Below the pieces are notes generated by a model. That model saw only the letters and a list, made by a program, of their open reading frames with translations, searched no databases and was not told the origin of the DNA. Both the position numbers and the translations under genes were made by a program. Shown in pieces: positions 1-6,583 of a DNA stretch of 8,410 nucleotides. The stretch covers positions 1-8,410 of the forward strand of contig NZ_ALPT02000125.1 of NCBI RefSeq assembly GCF_000292245.2, given 5' to 3'. Within the stretch, counting starts at the first letter, position 1. Every line of letters starts with the position of its first letter. This DNA is from Alkalihalobacillus alcalophilus ATCC 27647 = CGMCC 1.3604. Lineage in GTDB: Bacteria > Bacillota > Bacilli > Bacillales > Bacillaceae_D.

Positions 1-422
1 TAAGAACCAGCTCGGCGTAAAAAGAATGGAGAAAAAGAATTATAAGCCGAATAAGAGAGAGTTCGGCGTAAAAAGAATAGGAGAAAAAGGAATATAAGCC
101 GAATAAGAGAGAGTTCGGCGTAAAAAGAATGGAGAGTAAGAATTATAAGCCGAATAAGAGCCAGCTCGGCGTAAAAAGAATGGAGAGTAAGAATTATAAG
201 CCGAATAAGAGAGAGTTCGGCGTAAAAAGAATAGGAGAAGATGAACTATAAGCCGAACAAGAGCCATCTCGGCGTAAAAAGAGTGGAGCAAATGAACTAT
301 AAGCCGAACAAGAACCAGCTCGGCGTAAAAAGAATGGAGAAAAAGAATTATAAGCCAAACAAGAGCCAATTCGGCGTAAAAATTATAAAAGGATACAATA
401 CGCCGAATTAACTCTCTTTTTT
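1..422. repeat. Tandem array of eight ~51-bp hairpin-forming units
   Basis: The core TCGGCGTAAAA recurs at 12, 63, 115, 166, 217, 269, 320 and 371, a period of 51, 52, 51, 51, 52, 51 and 51 bases. Taking units from the AAGA before each core, they start at 2, 53, 105, 156, 207, 259, 310 and 361. Each unit carries TCGGC near its left end and, in most copies, GCCGA about 30 bases later, so it can fold into a stem with a purine-rich loop. Unit 7 has lost this pairing (GCCAA). The last unit differs: it ends in an inverted half-unit and a T-run. The array probably extends left beyond the window. The leftward open frame across it (40-369) is a product of the period being close to a multiple of three, and its repeat-derived peptide changes frame at the 52-base units. 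No gene is supported in this stretch. I recognise the style as a Bacillaceae dispersed or tandem repeat, but its function is unknown to me. Confidence 0.93.
362..422 (+). terminator. Terminal hairpin and T-run closing the repeat array
   Basis: AATTCGGCGTA (368-378) is the exact reverse complement of TACGCCGAATT (399-409), with a 20-base loop. GAG (363-365) can also pair with CTC (412-414) across a two-base mismatch. A run of T (417-422) follows on the plus strand, so this looks like an intrinsic terminator for rightward transcripts. It is also the inverted end of the repeat array, so the terminator role is an inference. On the minus strand no U-tract follows, so it is a weak candidate for ending the leftward dsdA transcript. 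Confidence 0.5.
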
Positions 423-483
423 AACCACACTAGTATCTATGTTTCACTTTTACATGTAACAGTTTAAAGGAGGTATTCGCTTA

Positions 484-1794
484 CTAGGACATTTTTAAGT
501 AACGGTCTCGTTCTTCATTCGGTACTAATCTTCCGCCGGTTGCCCAGATGATATGGGTGGCATCATTCATTTTATTTTGTAAATTTTGCTTGTGTATATA
601 AGTTTGGAATCTTGAGTTATCTTGCTGAAGTAAGCCAATAAAACCCGCTGCTGCCGATGGCTCGATAAATACGTTCTCACTTTGATAAAGAGTTTGTAAA
701 TAATAAAACAAGGTGGAATCTTCTACAGTAAAAACGCCACTTAATAAAGGGGTCATTACTTTGCCGATAAAAGAGGATGGACGACCAACAGCTAAACCAT
801 CCGCAGCGGTTCTTCCGTCGATACCATAGTCTTGGATCGAAACTTTGTCATGCTTTTCTGTCGCCATTCCGAGTAGCATACAAGGAGCTTTTGTTGGTTC
901 GATAAAAAAGCAGTGGACATGGTCTCCAAAAATTTGTTTTAAACCATATGTAATTCCGCCTGGAGCCCCGCCGACTCCACATGGTAAATAGACAAAAAGA
1001 GGTTTGGCTTCAGACACTTCAATGTTTGCATCTTCTAGCTGTTTTTGTAAATACGAAGCGGCCGTGGCATAGCCCAAAAATAAGTCAACTGAATTTTCAT
1101 CATCAATAAAGTAGCTTTTCGGATCGGCATCTGATTGTTTTCGACCGGCTTCAACAGCCTCGCTATAGTCATTTTCATATTCGATCACGTGTACGTCTTT
1201 TTCACGTAAGAGCTGTTTTTTCCATTCTTTTGCATCTGAGGACATATGAACAATTACTTTAAAGCCTATTTTGGCACTGATAATGCCAATACTTAAACCT
1301 AAGTTTCCAGTGGAGCCGACTTGAATCGTATATTGATTAAATACTTCTTTTATTTTACTATCTGCGAGCTTTTGATAATCGTCATCAGGAGAGAGAAGCC
1401 CATTTTCTAAGGCGATACGTTCGGCCAGTGTTAAAACTTCATAAACACCACCTCTACCTTTAACGGAACCGGCAATCGCTAATTGACTGTCTAATTTTAT
1501 AAAAACGTCTCCAGCAATCGCCGCTGAATTTAAGTGTTCAAGTGCCTTTTTCATTTTAGGAATCGGCCATAAGGGGGATTCGACTAATCCGTTGGTAGCT
1601 TTTGTTTCTGGGAATTGCTCGATTAAATAAGGAGCAAATCGGAGTAACCGTTGACGGGCTTCTTCTATTTTTTCTGGAGATAATTTGTTCTTAAATTCTG
1701 TTTCGGCTGATTCTGTTTGATAATTAGGGTTCATCCAAAGAGTTTCTTTGTAATTTTGTAGTTCTTTTATTACATCCGTTTGATTCTGTGCCAT
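484..1794 (-). CDS. dsdA: D-serine ammonia-lyase (D-serine dehydratase)
   Basis: This PLP enzyme of the cytoplasm converts D-serine to pyruvate and ammonia, removing a toxic D-amino acid or using it as carbon and nitrogen. Counting from the upstream ATG (437 aa; E. coli DsdA is about 440), the PLP-binding lysine is K113 in SVKGRGGVYE. The phosphate-binding loop is GSTGNLGLS (161-169), and further family blocks are CGVGGAPGG (273-281), DGRTAADGLAVGRPS (327-341), EPSAAAGF (379-386) and the C-terminal ATGGRLVP (419-426). All key residues look intact. Two tandem ATGs open the frame, at 1797 and 1794. GGAGGG (1805-1800 on the minus strand) lies only 2 bases from the first but 5 from the second, so I place the start at 1794. 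The gene stands alone, with no dsdC-like regulator or dsdX-like permease in the window. I see no clean promoter or downstream intrinsic terminator for it. Confidence 0.95.
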   Translation of the reverse strand: MAQNQTDVIKELQNYKETLWMNPNYQTESAETEFKNKLSPEKIEEARQRLLRFAPYLIEQFPETKATNGLVESPLWPIPKMKKALEHLNSAAIAGDVFIKLDSQLAIAGSVKGRGGVYEVLTLAERIALENGLLSPDDDYQKLADSKIKEVFNQYTIQVGSTGNLGLSIGIISAKIGFKVIVHMSSDAKEWKKQLLREKDVHVIEYENDYSEAVEAGRKQSDADPKSYFIDDENSVDLFLGYATAASYLQKQLEDANIEVSEAKPLFVYLPCGVGGAPGGITYGLKQIFGDHVHCFFIEPTKAPCMLLGMATEKHDKVSIQDYGIDGRTAADGLAVGRPSSFIGKVMTPLLSGVFTVEDSTLFYYLQTLYQSENVFIEPSAAAGFIGLLQQDNSRFQTYIHKQNLQNKMNDATHIIWATGGRLVPNEERDRYLKMS

Positions 1795-1854
1795 CATGAC
1801 CCTCCAATTGAACAGTTTATAGTGTCATTTTAACAAAAATAAGTACTTTATAAT

Positions 1855-1893
1855 AAAAAACTTCCAAACCGATTAAATGGTTGGAAGCTTTTT
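1855..1893 (-). terminator. Bidirectional intrinsic terminator
   Basis: CTTCCAA (1861-1867) pairs with TTGGAAG (1881-1887), and two more pairs form after a bulge (CC with GG). An A-run (1855-1860) precedes it and a T-run (1889-1893) follows, so either strand shows a stem with a U-tract. Read leftward it ends the membrane-protein gene whose stop codon is at 1893-1895, and it separates that gene from dsdA. Confidence 0.8.
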
Positions 1894-2345
1894 CAGGCCG
1901 TATGTTCAGTTGTATGGGGAGTTTTTTGTAAAGTAATTAAAATTGAAATAAAGACAATGACAAAAAGAATATCAAAAAAAAGCAATAAGATGTTTGAGGA
2001 TGAGTGGTGGTGGATCATCATACCCGTCATTGCCCCCATCATTCCACCCATAATGCCTTCAACCGTCCCACATAAAATACAGAAGGTTTCAAAGTCTTTT
2101 CCAACTAAAAAGCCAATGGACATCCCAACCGTACAAGCGACCATTGTTGAAATGACAAGATCGTGACCGAAGATAAGTCCAAATGTGAGACCAAAGGCCA
2201 AACTCGACATCATAGATAAAGCCATAATAATCATATGCAAATGTTTAGATGACCCTTTGAGATTTTTTTTATTTGCAGTGATTTTTATCATACAAAAGAA
2301 AGTGAGAATCGTTAGAAACACCAAATTGGCGATAAGGATGGTCAA
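1893..2345 (-). CDS. Small Gly/Met-rich membrane protein of unknown function
   Basis: I do not recognise this 150-aa protein. It is very hydrophobic, with about four membrane segments (roughly residues 3-21, 37-60, 64-82 and 118-139) and a further Gly/Met-rich stretch, EGIMGGMMGAMTGMM (96-110), followed by a His triplet (112-114) and a His-containing tail. Cys89, Cys92, the methionines and histidines would suit metal binding, but that is inference only. The start is TTG at 2345-2343: AAGGAGGG (2359-2352 on the minus strand) sits 6 bases upstream, and the next in-frame ATG would remove the first membrane segment. An intrinsic terminator follows at its stop codon. It stands between two metabolic genes on the same strand, each separated from it by a terminator, so it is probably its own transcription unit. 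The plus-strand frame inside it (1957-2166) is a shadow. Confidence 0.8.
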   Translation of the reverse strand: MTILIANLVFLTILTFFCMIKITANKKNLKGSSKHLHMIIMALSMMSSLAFGLTFGLIFGHDLVISTMVACTVGMSIGFLVGKDFETFCILCGTVEGIMGGMMGAMTGMMIHHHSSSNILLLFFDILFVIVFISILITLQKTPHTTEHTA

Positions 2346-2430
2346 AGCCTTCCCTCCTTTTTAATCAGGCCTAAATAAGAGTCTGTATTATCTTATTGTA
2401 GAGGGAAGGGAAATAGACCATTCGTATTAA

Positions 2431-2465
2431 AAGCACTCAACAAAAGACGATTTTTGTGAGTGCTT
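2431..2465 (-). terminator. Intrinsic terminator of the dehydrogenase gene
   Basis: AAGCACTCA (2431-2439) pairs with TGAGTGCTT (2457-2465), extended after one bulged base by CAAAA (2441-2445) with TTTTG (2452-2456). The stem begins 11 bases past the dehydrogenase stop codon. Read leftward it ends in only about four U residues, then AATACG, so termination may be partial. Confidence 0.7.
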
Positions 2466-2475
2466 GGGAGTTGTA

Positions 2476-3435
2476 TTAATAACCTAACGAAAAATCGACT
2501 TGGTTAATGGGAAGCTTTTTATCGCCTTTTAAATAGATTTCTAAATTAGGTAAGAAAATTTCTTCAATTACTCGTTCATTATAGTATCCGGTTGAACCTG
2601 ATGTATGTGGCGTAACAATGACTTGCTCCATTTCCCAAAGTGGGTTCGATTCTGGTAATGGTTCTACTTCAAAGACATCGAGTCCAGCACCGAGAATTTC
2701 TTTGTTTTCTAAGGCCCATATCAGATCGTCTTCTTTGACAAGCTGTCCACGACCAATGTTAATAAAAAATGCTGTTTCTTTCATTAATTTGAAGCTCTCA
2801 CGTGTAAAGGAATGTTTCGTTTCTGGAGTTAAAGGGGTGGCAACGACTACATAATCACAAAGCGGTAAAACTTCCTCTAACTCAGAACTCAGGTACATAC
2901 GATCGACATAATCCAACTCTTTGCCACTATTTCGTACACCTAACACATTCATATTAAAAGCTTTTGCTATTTTTGCGACCTCTTGTCCAATGGCTCCAAC
3001 CCCGACAATGCCAATTGTTTTATTATGAAGCTCTAAATAATTATACTCATGAAACCATTTTTTCTTTTCTTGGTTTCGGATGTATTTATGAAGATTACGA
3101 GTTAGGCTTAACATGAGAGCAAACACCGTTTCGGATATTGGGTTTGTATGTACACCATTTGCTGTTGTTAATAAAATTTGATTCTTTTTAAAGTAGTCAA
3201 GAGGGTAATTATCAATTCCAGCACTCCAACTTTGGATCCAGCGGAGCGTGTTCGACTTTTGGACTTGCTCGGCAAAGGAGTTTTTCCAAGAAATAAGAAT
3301 CTCAGCTGAATCAATATGGTCCTGCCAAATAGAAGGGTCCTTTCCAACAATAATATCCCAGTCCTTTAAAGGTCTACTTAACTTATCTAATAATTCAGGT
3401 TTTAAATCTTGAGGTATAACAATTTTTCGCTTCAA
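2476..3435 (-). CDS. D-2-hydroxyacid dehydrogenase, NAD(P)-dependent
   Basis: This cytoplasmic oxidoreductase of the D-isomer-specific 2-hydroxyacid dehydrogenase family interconverts a 2-oxoacid and a D-2-hydroxyacid. The substrate is not clear; the WSAGID segment (73-78) recalls glyoxylate/hydroxypyruvate reductases. Numbered from an upstream GTG (322 aa), it has a split catalytic domain around the Rossmann motif GVGAIG (148-153), then the catalytic triad Arg232 (NIGRGQLV), Glu261 (VFEVEPLP) and His280 (TPHTSG), all present. The longest frame begins with GTG at 3444, but AAAAGGG of the ribosome binding site (3450-3444) runs into that codon. The TTG at 3435 lies 8 bases beyond the site and gives a product opening MKRKIVIPQDL, so I choose it (319 aa). 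A sigma-A-like promoter lies upstream at 3484-3512 and a terminator follows. It appears monocistronic. Confidence 0.92.
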   Translation of the reverse strand: MKRKIVIPQDLKPELLDKLSRPLKDWDIIVGKDPSIWQDHIDSAEILISWKNSFAEQVQKSNTLRWIQSWSAGIDNYPLDYFKKNQILLTTANGVHTNPISETVFALMLSLTRNLHKYIRNQEKKKWFHEYNYLELHNKTIGIVGVGAIGQEVAKIAKAFNMNVLGVRNSGKELDYVDRMYLSSELEEVLPLCDYVVVATPLTPETKHSFTRESFKLMKETAFFINIGRGQLVKEDDLIWALENKEILGAGLDVFEVEPLPESNPLWEMEQVIVTPHTSGSTGYYNERVIEEIFLPNLEIYLKGDKKLPINQVDFSLGY

Positions 3436-3483
3436 ATGGATCACCCTTTTAAATTTGATAAGATTTTTTGATAACTATTTTTA

Positions 3484-3512
3484 AGAATAAAACATTCTGA
3501 ACAGCTTGTCAC
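3484..3512 (-). promoter_or_regulatory. Sigma-A-type promoter for the dehydrogenase gene
   Basis: On the minus strand GTGACA (3512-3507; five of six match to TTGACA) is followed after exactly 17 bases by TATTCT (3489-3484; four of six match to TATAAT). The -10 box lies about 48 bases upstream of the proposed TTG start. No operator was identified. Confidence 0.6.
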
Positions 3513-3722
3513 ACTATATGGTAGAAACTATTTGAATCATATAGAAAGAGGATTTAGAAGTTTTACAGTGTTTAAGAAAAAACATTGAGAAGTTATACCT
3601 ATTTGAGTGGAGTAAAACATGCCCACTTTTTGCTTGATTCCAGCTGCTTTCACATCCATTATTTTTGAGAATTCTTCCATAATATTAGAGTTAGTACTAA
3701 TCGTCTTGTAACAGGAATGACA

Positions 3723-3728
3723 TATAAT
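3723..3728 (+). promoter_or_regulatory. Possible -10 box for the acyltransferase gene
   Basis: TATAAT is a perfect -10 hexamer, about 90 bases before the GTG start. The best -35 candidate at suitable spacing is TCGTCT (3701-3706, 16-base spacer), which matches TTGACA at only three of six positions. The call is therefore weak. Confidence 0.3.
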
Positions 3729-3735
3729 CGGGGTA

Positions 3736-3772
3736 TCTAATACTTGGGGGAAAAGTATTAGATTTTCTTTTT
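3736..3772 (+). terminator. Leader hairpin with T-rich tail
   Basis: TCTAATACTT (3736-3745) is exactly complementary to AAGTATTAGA (3753-3762), with loop GGGGGAA and then TTTTCTTTTT (3763-3772). It has the shape of an intrinsic terminator on the plus strand, but the stem is AT-rich. It lies between the candidate -10 box and the acyltransferase ribosome binding site, so it could be an attenuator, a 5' stabilising hairpin, or the terminator of something lost upstream. Confidence 0.5.
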
Positions 3773-3818
3773 GTAAAGAATTGAATGAATCGTTAGAGAG
3801 CATTTAGGAGGTGGAAGT

Positions 3819-4796
3819 GTGGCAGATACGGCAATCAAACACCAAAATCGGAATCCTTACTTTGATAATGTTAAATTTTTTCTTATCTTTTTGGTTGTTG
3901 TTGGTCATGTTATTAGTCCGTTAAAAGGACAGGAGGATTTTCTTTTTGATTTATATGCAATGATTTATATTTTTCATATGCCTGCGTTTATTTTAATTTC
4001 TGGTTATTTTTCGAAGGGCTATAAAAAGAAAGGGTACTTATGGAAGACATTCAAGAAAATTCTTATTCCATATTTTATTTTTCAAATTTTCTATTCGATT
4101 TTTTATTATTTGAATGGAGATAAGGCTTTAAGTTTTGAATTGTTTTCACCACATTGGACGTTATGGTTTTTATTAAGTTTATTTACGTGGAATGTGCTTT
4201 TATATGTATTTGGAAAATGGCGTTGGCTTGGTTTAGTCATAGCGACTGCGATCGGTGTGGGTATTGGATTTATAGAATCTGTTGGAACTTGGATGAGCTT
4301 ATCAAGAACATTTGTCTTTTTTCCGTTTTTCTTTCTTGGTTTTTTATTAAAGAAGGAGCATTTTGAAAAACTACAGCAATTCAAATATAGTCCTTCTATT
4401 GGAATTTTTGTTTTATTAAGTGTTTTTATTATCGTCGTTGAGTTTTTTCCTGAAGGGGGAATTCCTTGGCTATTTGGCTCACAATCCTATGTAGAGATGG
4501 GCAGAGGTTATCTGATCGATGCTGGAATTCGGTTAGCACAGTATGTAGGAACGTTAGTTGTGTTATTGGCCTTTATGGCGATTGTGCCTAAAAAGGAGTA
4601 TAGCTTTACGGCTATCGGTCAACGAACAATGTCGATTTATTTATTACATGGGATTATCATTCAATTAATTCAAACATTTATTTCAAAAAGTACCTTACAT
4701 GATTTTGCGAACAACTATGCGTTACTGATTGGCTTATCCCTTCTCATTTGTATCGCCTGTGGAAGTTATTATTCCAAAAAATTATTGCCGATTTAA
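3819..4796 (+). CDS. Membrane acyltransferase family 3 protein (fucose 4-O-acetylase-like)
   Basis: This polytopic inner-membrane protein belongs to the acyltransferase-3 family (PF01757, COG3594-like). Members move acetyl or other acyl groups onto sugars of cell-envelope polymers; the acceptor here is unknown. The 325-aa sequence opens with the family pattern NPYFDNVKF (12-20), then the conserved His30 in VVVGH, IYIFHMPAF (49-57) with His53, SGYFSKG (61-67) and the PHWTLWFLL block (111-119). About nine to ten hydrophobic segments follow, to the C-terminus. The start is GTG at 3819, with AGGAGGTG (3806-3813) 5 bases upstream. The length is near the family's usual size, and the C-terminus may be slightly short. 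A strong terminator follows at 4846-4892. No sugar-polymer genes adjoin it, so it acts as a lone modifier gene. The frames inside it at 4106-4384 and 4154-4366 are shadows. Confidence 0.88.
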   Translation: MADTAIKHQNRNPYFDNVKFFLIFLVVVGHVISPLKGQEDFLFDLYAMIYIFHMPAFILISGYFSKGYKKKGYLWKTFKKILIPYFIFQIFYSIFYYLNGDKALSFELFSPHWTLWFLLSLFTWNVLLYVFGKWRWLGLVIATAIGVGIGFIESVGTWMSLSRTFVFFPFFFLGFLLKKEHFEKLQQFKYSPSIGIFVLLSVFIIVVEFFPEGGIPWLFGSQSYVEMGRGYLIDAGIRLAQYVGTLVVLLAFMAIVPKKEYSFTAIGQRTMSIYLLHGIIIQLIQTFISKSTLHDFANNYALLIGLSLLICIACGSYYSKKLLPI

Positions 4797-4826
4797 TTTT
4801 TTATACTGTTTTTGCCGACGATTTAT

Positions 4827-5118
4827 GAGGCTGAGACAAAACCACTAAAAAAGAGTTAGATGACTAGAAATGACGGTCATCTAACTTTTTTAATGGAAAT
4901 TACTTATTTTATATTGCAAAAGGAATGAAAAGATTTACCCTCTATCTTAGTGGACGAAAACATGCGGAGACTCCCGTGGGATCTAGTGGCAGAGGCGAAA
5001 TCCACTAGTGAAACTAGTTAGTTCGGCGCCACCCACAGGACGCGGAGCATGATTTTCGGGAACGGTGAGTAGAACACTTTTCAAATCAGTACAGAGTTTT
5101 GTCCCAGCCTCTTTTTTT
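4827..5118. repeat. Nested inverted-repeat element, Bacillaceae dispersed-repeat type
   Basis: The outer arms 4827-4842 (GAGGCTGAGACAAAAC) and 5096-5111 (GTTTTGTCCCAGCCTC) are complementary at 15 of 16 positions, and a T-run (5112-5118) follows. Inside are nested stems: 4955-4965 with 5047-5058 (one bulge), 4972-4980 with 5032-5040 (8 of 9 pairs) and 4983-4989 with 5002-5008 (7 of 7). A separate terminator hairpin lies near the left end. ACTAGT occurs at 5004 and 5013. There is no coding frame. From memory, elements with these outer arms and a CTCC.G.GGG core are scattered through Bacillus-type genomes; that is recognition, not a search. It fills the gap between the acyltransferase and the ABC gene, and may be a small non-autonomous mobile element or a structured RNA. 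Confidence 0.85.
4846..4892 (+). terminator. Intrinsic terminator after the acyltransferase gene
   Basis: AGTTAGATGAC (4854-4864) is perfectly complementary to GTCATCTAACT (4876-4886), with an 11-base loop. An A-run (4847-4852) precedes it and a T-run (4886-4891) follows, so it could work in both directions. It lies inside the left end of the nested repeat element, 50 bases past the acyltransferase stop codon. Confidence 0.85.
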
Positions 5119-5151
5119 GGTTGATTTTGTTGATAATAAAAAAACTTCGTG

Positions 5152-5180
5152 TTCCAAAATATTATAAATTAGGCTAAAAT
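5152..5180 (+). promoter_or_regulatory. Possible promoter of the broken ABC transporter gene
   Basis: TAAAAT (5175-5180) matches the -10 consensus at five of six positions. TTCCAA (5152-5157), 17 bases upstream, matches the -35 consensus at three of six. The pair lies about 58 bases before the GTG start, just past the repeat element and its terminator, which fits an independent transcription unit. Confidence 0.4.
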
Positions 5181-5237
5181 GTATAAATATATAGAAAAAA
5201 CGAAATAGCTCGCGGTTTTATGGAGGGGGGAACTAGT

Positions 5238-6583
5238 GTGAAAATCATTTGGAGTTACATAAGACCATATCGATTTGCAATGTGGATCGCCATTTTTCTT
5301 ATGTTTGTTGAGTTAGTTGTTGAACTTATTCATCCATTATTATTAGCGAAAATTATAGATGATGGTATTATGCAAAATGACTTACAAAGCGTCCTTTATT
5401 GGGGGGCGATTATGGTAGGGCTATCTTTTATAGCCTTTATCGCAGGAATTGTGAACTCCTTTTATGCTGGGCATGTTAGTCAAAGTACGGGTCTTGATTT
5501 AAGAAATGGCTTATATGATAAGGTTCAGGCTTTTTCTTTTGCCAATTTACAAAAGTTCCAAACTTCATCGTTAATTACGAGGTTAACAAACGATGTCACC
5601 CAAATACAAAATACGATTTTTATGAGCTTACGAATTATGTTAAGGGCACCACTTTTAGTTGTCGGTGGCGTCATTATGGCACTATTTATAAATGTGCAAT
5701 TAGCGATGTTTTTAGTCGTAACAATTCCTATTCTGATTGTTTTTTAGTTTTTGTGATGAGAAGGGCGTCCAAGCTATTTAAGCTCGTTCAGCAAAAGTTA
5801 GATGGAGTTAATTCAGTTATTCGTGAACATTTAGGTGGAATGAAACTGATTAAAGCGTATGTAAGGCGAAAACATGAGGTGAGACGTTTTACTGAACGTA
5901 ACAAACAGTTAATGGAAAAAACAGTGTCTGCTTTAAGACTTTTAGAAGCGACGATGCCGATTCTTTTATTCGTGATGAATTTATCAATTATTGCGATTTT
6001 ATGGTTTGGGCAAGCTTATATCACAGCAGGAAATGTGCAAGTTGGTGAAGTGGTCGCGATTATTAACTATGTGCTGAGAATTACCGGTGCCTTAACTGTG
6101 TTTGCGATGATTATTATGGTTTTTTCAAGAGCACAGGCGTCCTCAGAACGGATTAATGAAGTATTAACGACAGAAGTTGATATGCAAGAAGAAGCAAACA
6201 GGCAAGAAGCGAACCCGCTAAATTATGAAGCGATTAAGTTTAAAAATGTTTCGTTTAAGTATCCTGATACAGGTGATTGGGCTTTAGAGCATGTGAACTT
6301 TTCAGTTCGTAAAGGAGAAACAGTCGCAATAATGGGAGGAACGGGCTCAGGAAAAACTTCCATGTTTCAGATGATTCCGCGCTTATACGATACGACGGAA
6401 GGAGAAATTTTGATTGAAGGAGTCAATGTGAAAGAACGTCATGTTGATGATTTACGAAAATCGATTGCTTATGTTCCGCAGGTGTACGTTGAATCAAAAG
6501 AATATACATTATTATTATTTGAAATACTTATGAGAAAGGCATTTTTAGTTTATGTATATAACTTTGCTTCATTTTTTTTATGA
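5238..6583 (+). pseudogene. ABC exporter subunit (membrane plus ATPase), frameshifted and truncated
   Basis: This was a type I ABC exporter half-transporter (PF00664 then PF00005), like the first partner of Bacillus heterodimeric drug exporters such as YfiB. The GTG start at 5238 is chosen because GGAGGGGGG (5222-5230) lies upstream of it and overlaps the earlier ATG at 5220. The first frame ends at TAG 5745-5747. The protein continues one frame back (FLVFVMRRASKLFKL), so one T is missing from the run at 5740-5745. Downstream are the rest of the membrane domain, an intact Walker A (GGTGSGKT, 6335-6358) and the Q-loop AYVPQ ending at 6481. Then homology stops: about 35 unrelated residues lead to a stop at 6583. 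The signature motif, Walker B, D-loop and H-loop are all missing (about 415 of an expected 575-580 residues remain), and no partner gene follows. It cannot be an active ATPase. Confidence 0.9.

Larger units (their letters stand above)
3513..3818. other. Intergenic stretch between divergent genes
   Basis: This is the common upstream region of the leftward dehydrogenase and rightward acyltransferase genes. It holds a perfect 10-bp palindrome TTAGTACTAA (3691-3700), a TATAAT box and a hairpin on the plus strand. A leftward 88-codon open frame (3537-3803) contains one CxxC pair (CHSC), but it has no ribosome binding site before its ATG or its internal ATGs, so I do not call it a gene. It could instead be a decayed one. 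Confidence 0.6.

Noticed and set aside
40..369. 109-aa leftward open frame over the left-end repeats
   Set aside because: It is a translation of the hairpin array; its repeat peptide switches frame at the 52-base units, and no ribosome binding site supports it.
1..422. CRISPR array
   Set aside because: The whole 51-bp unit repeats, including what would be the spacers, so there are no unique spacers and no cas genes.
466..474. AAAGGAGGT on the plus strand just right of the array
   Set aside because: It is a perfect ribosome-binding sequence, but it is followed by no ATG, GTG or TTG and by a stop within eight codons, so it is chance or a relic.
1957..2166. 69-aa plus-strand frame
   Set aside because: Antisense shadow of the membrane-protein gene.
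2618..2854. 78-aa plus-strand frame, and a 60-aa minus-strand frame at 3168-3350
   Set aside because: Both are shadows of the hydroxyacid dehydrogenase, whose own frame has all catalytic motifs.
3537..3803. 88-aa leftward open frame with a CxxC pair
   Set aside because: No ribosome binding site lies before the ATG at 3803 or its internal ATGs. It covers the acyltransferase leader hairpin and I recognise no domain. It could be a remnant, but I cannot support it as a gene.
4106..4384. 92-aa minus-strand frame, and a 70-aa plus-strand frame at 4154-4366
   Set aside because: Both are shadows inside the acyltransferase gene.
5738..5750. Programmed -1 ribosomal frameshift
   Set aside because: No X XXY YYZ heptamer is in the correct phase, and the downstream ATPase is truncated anyway, so a working product is not expected.
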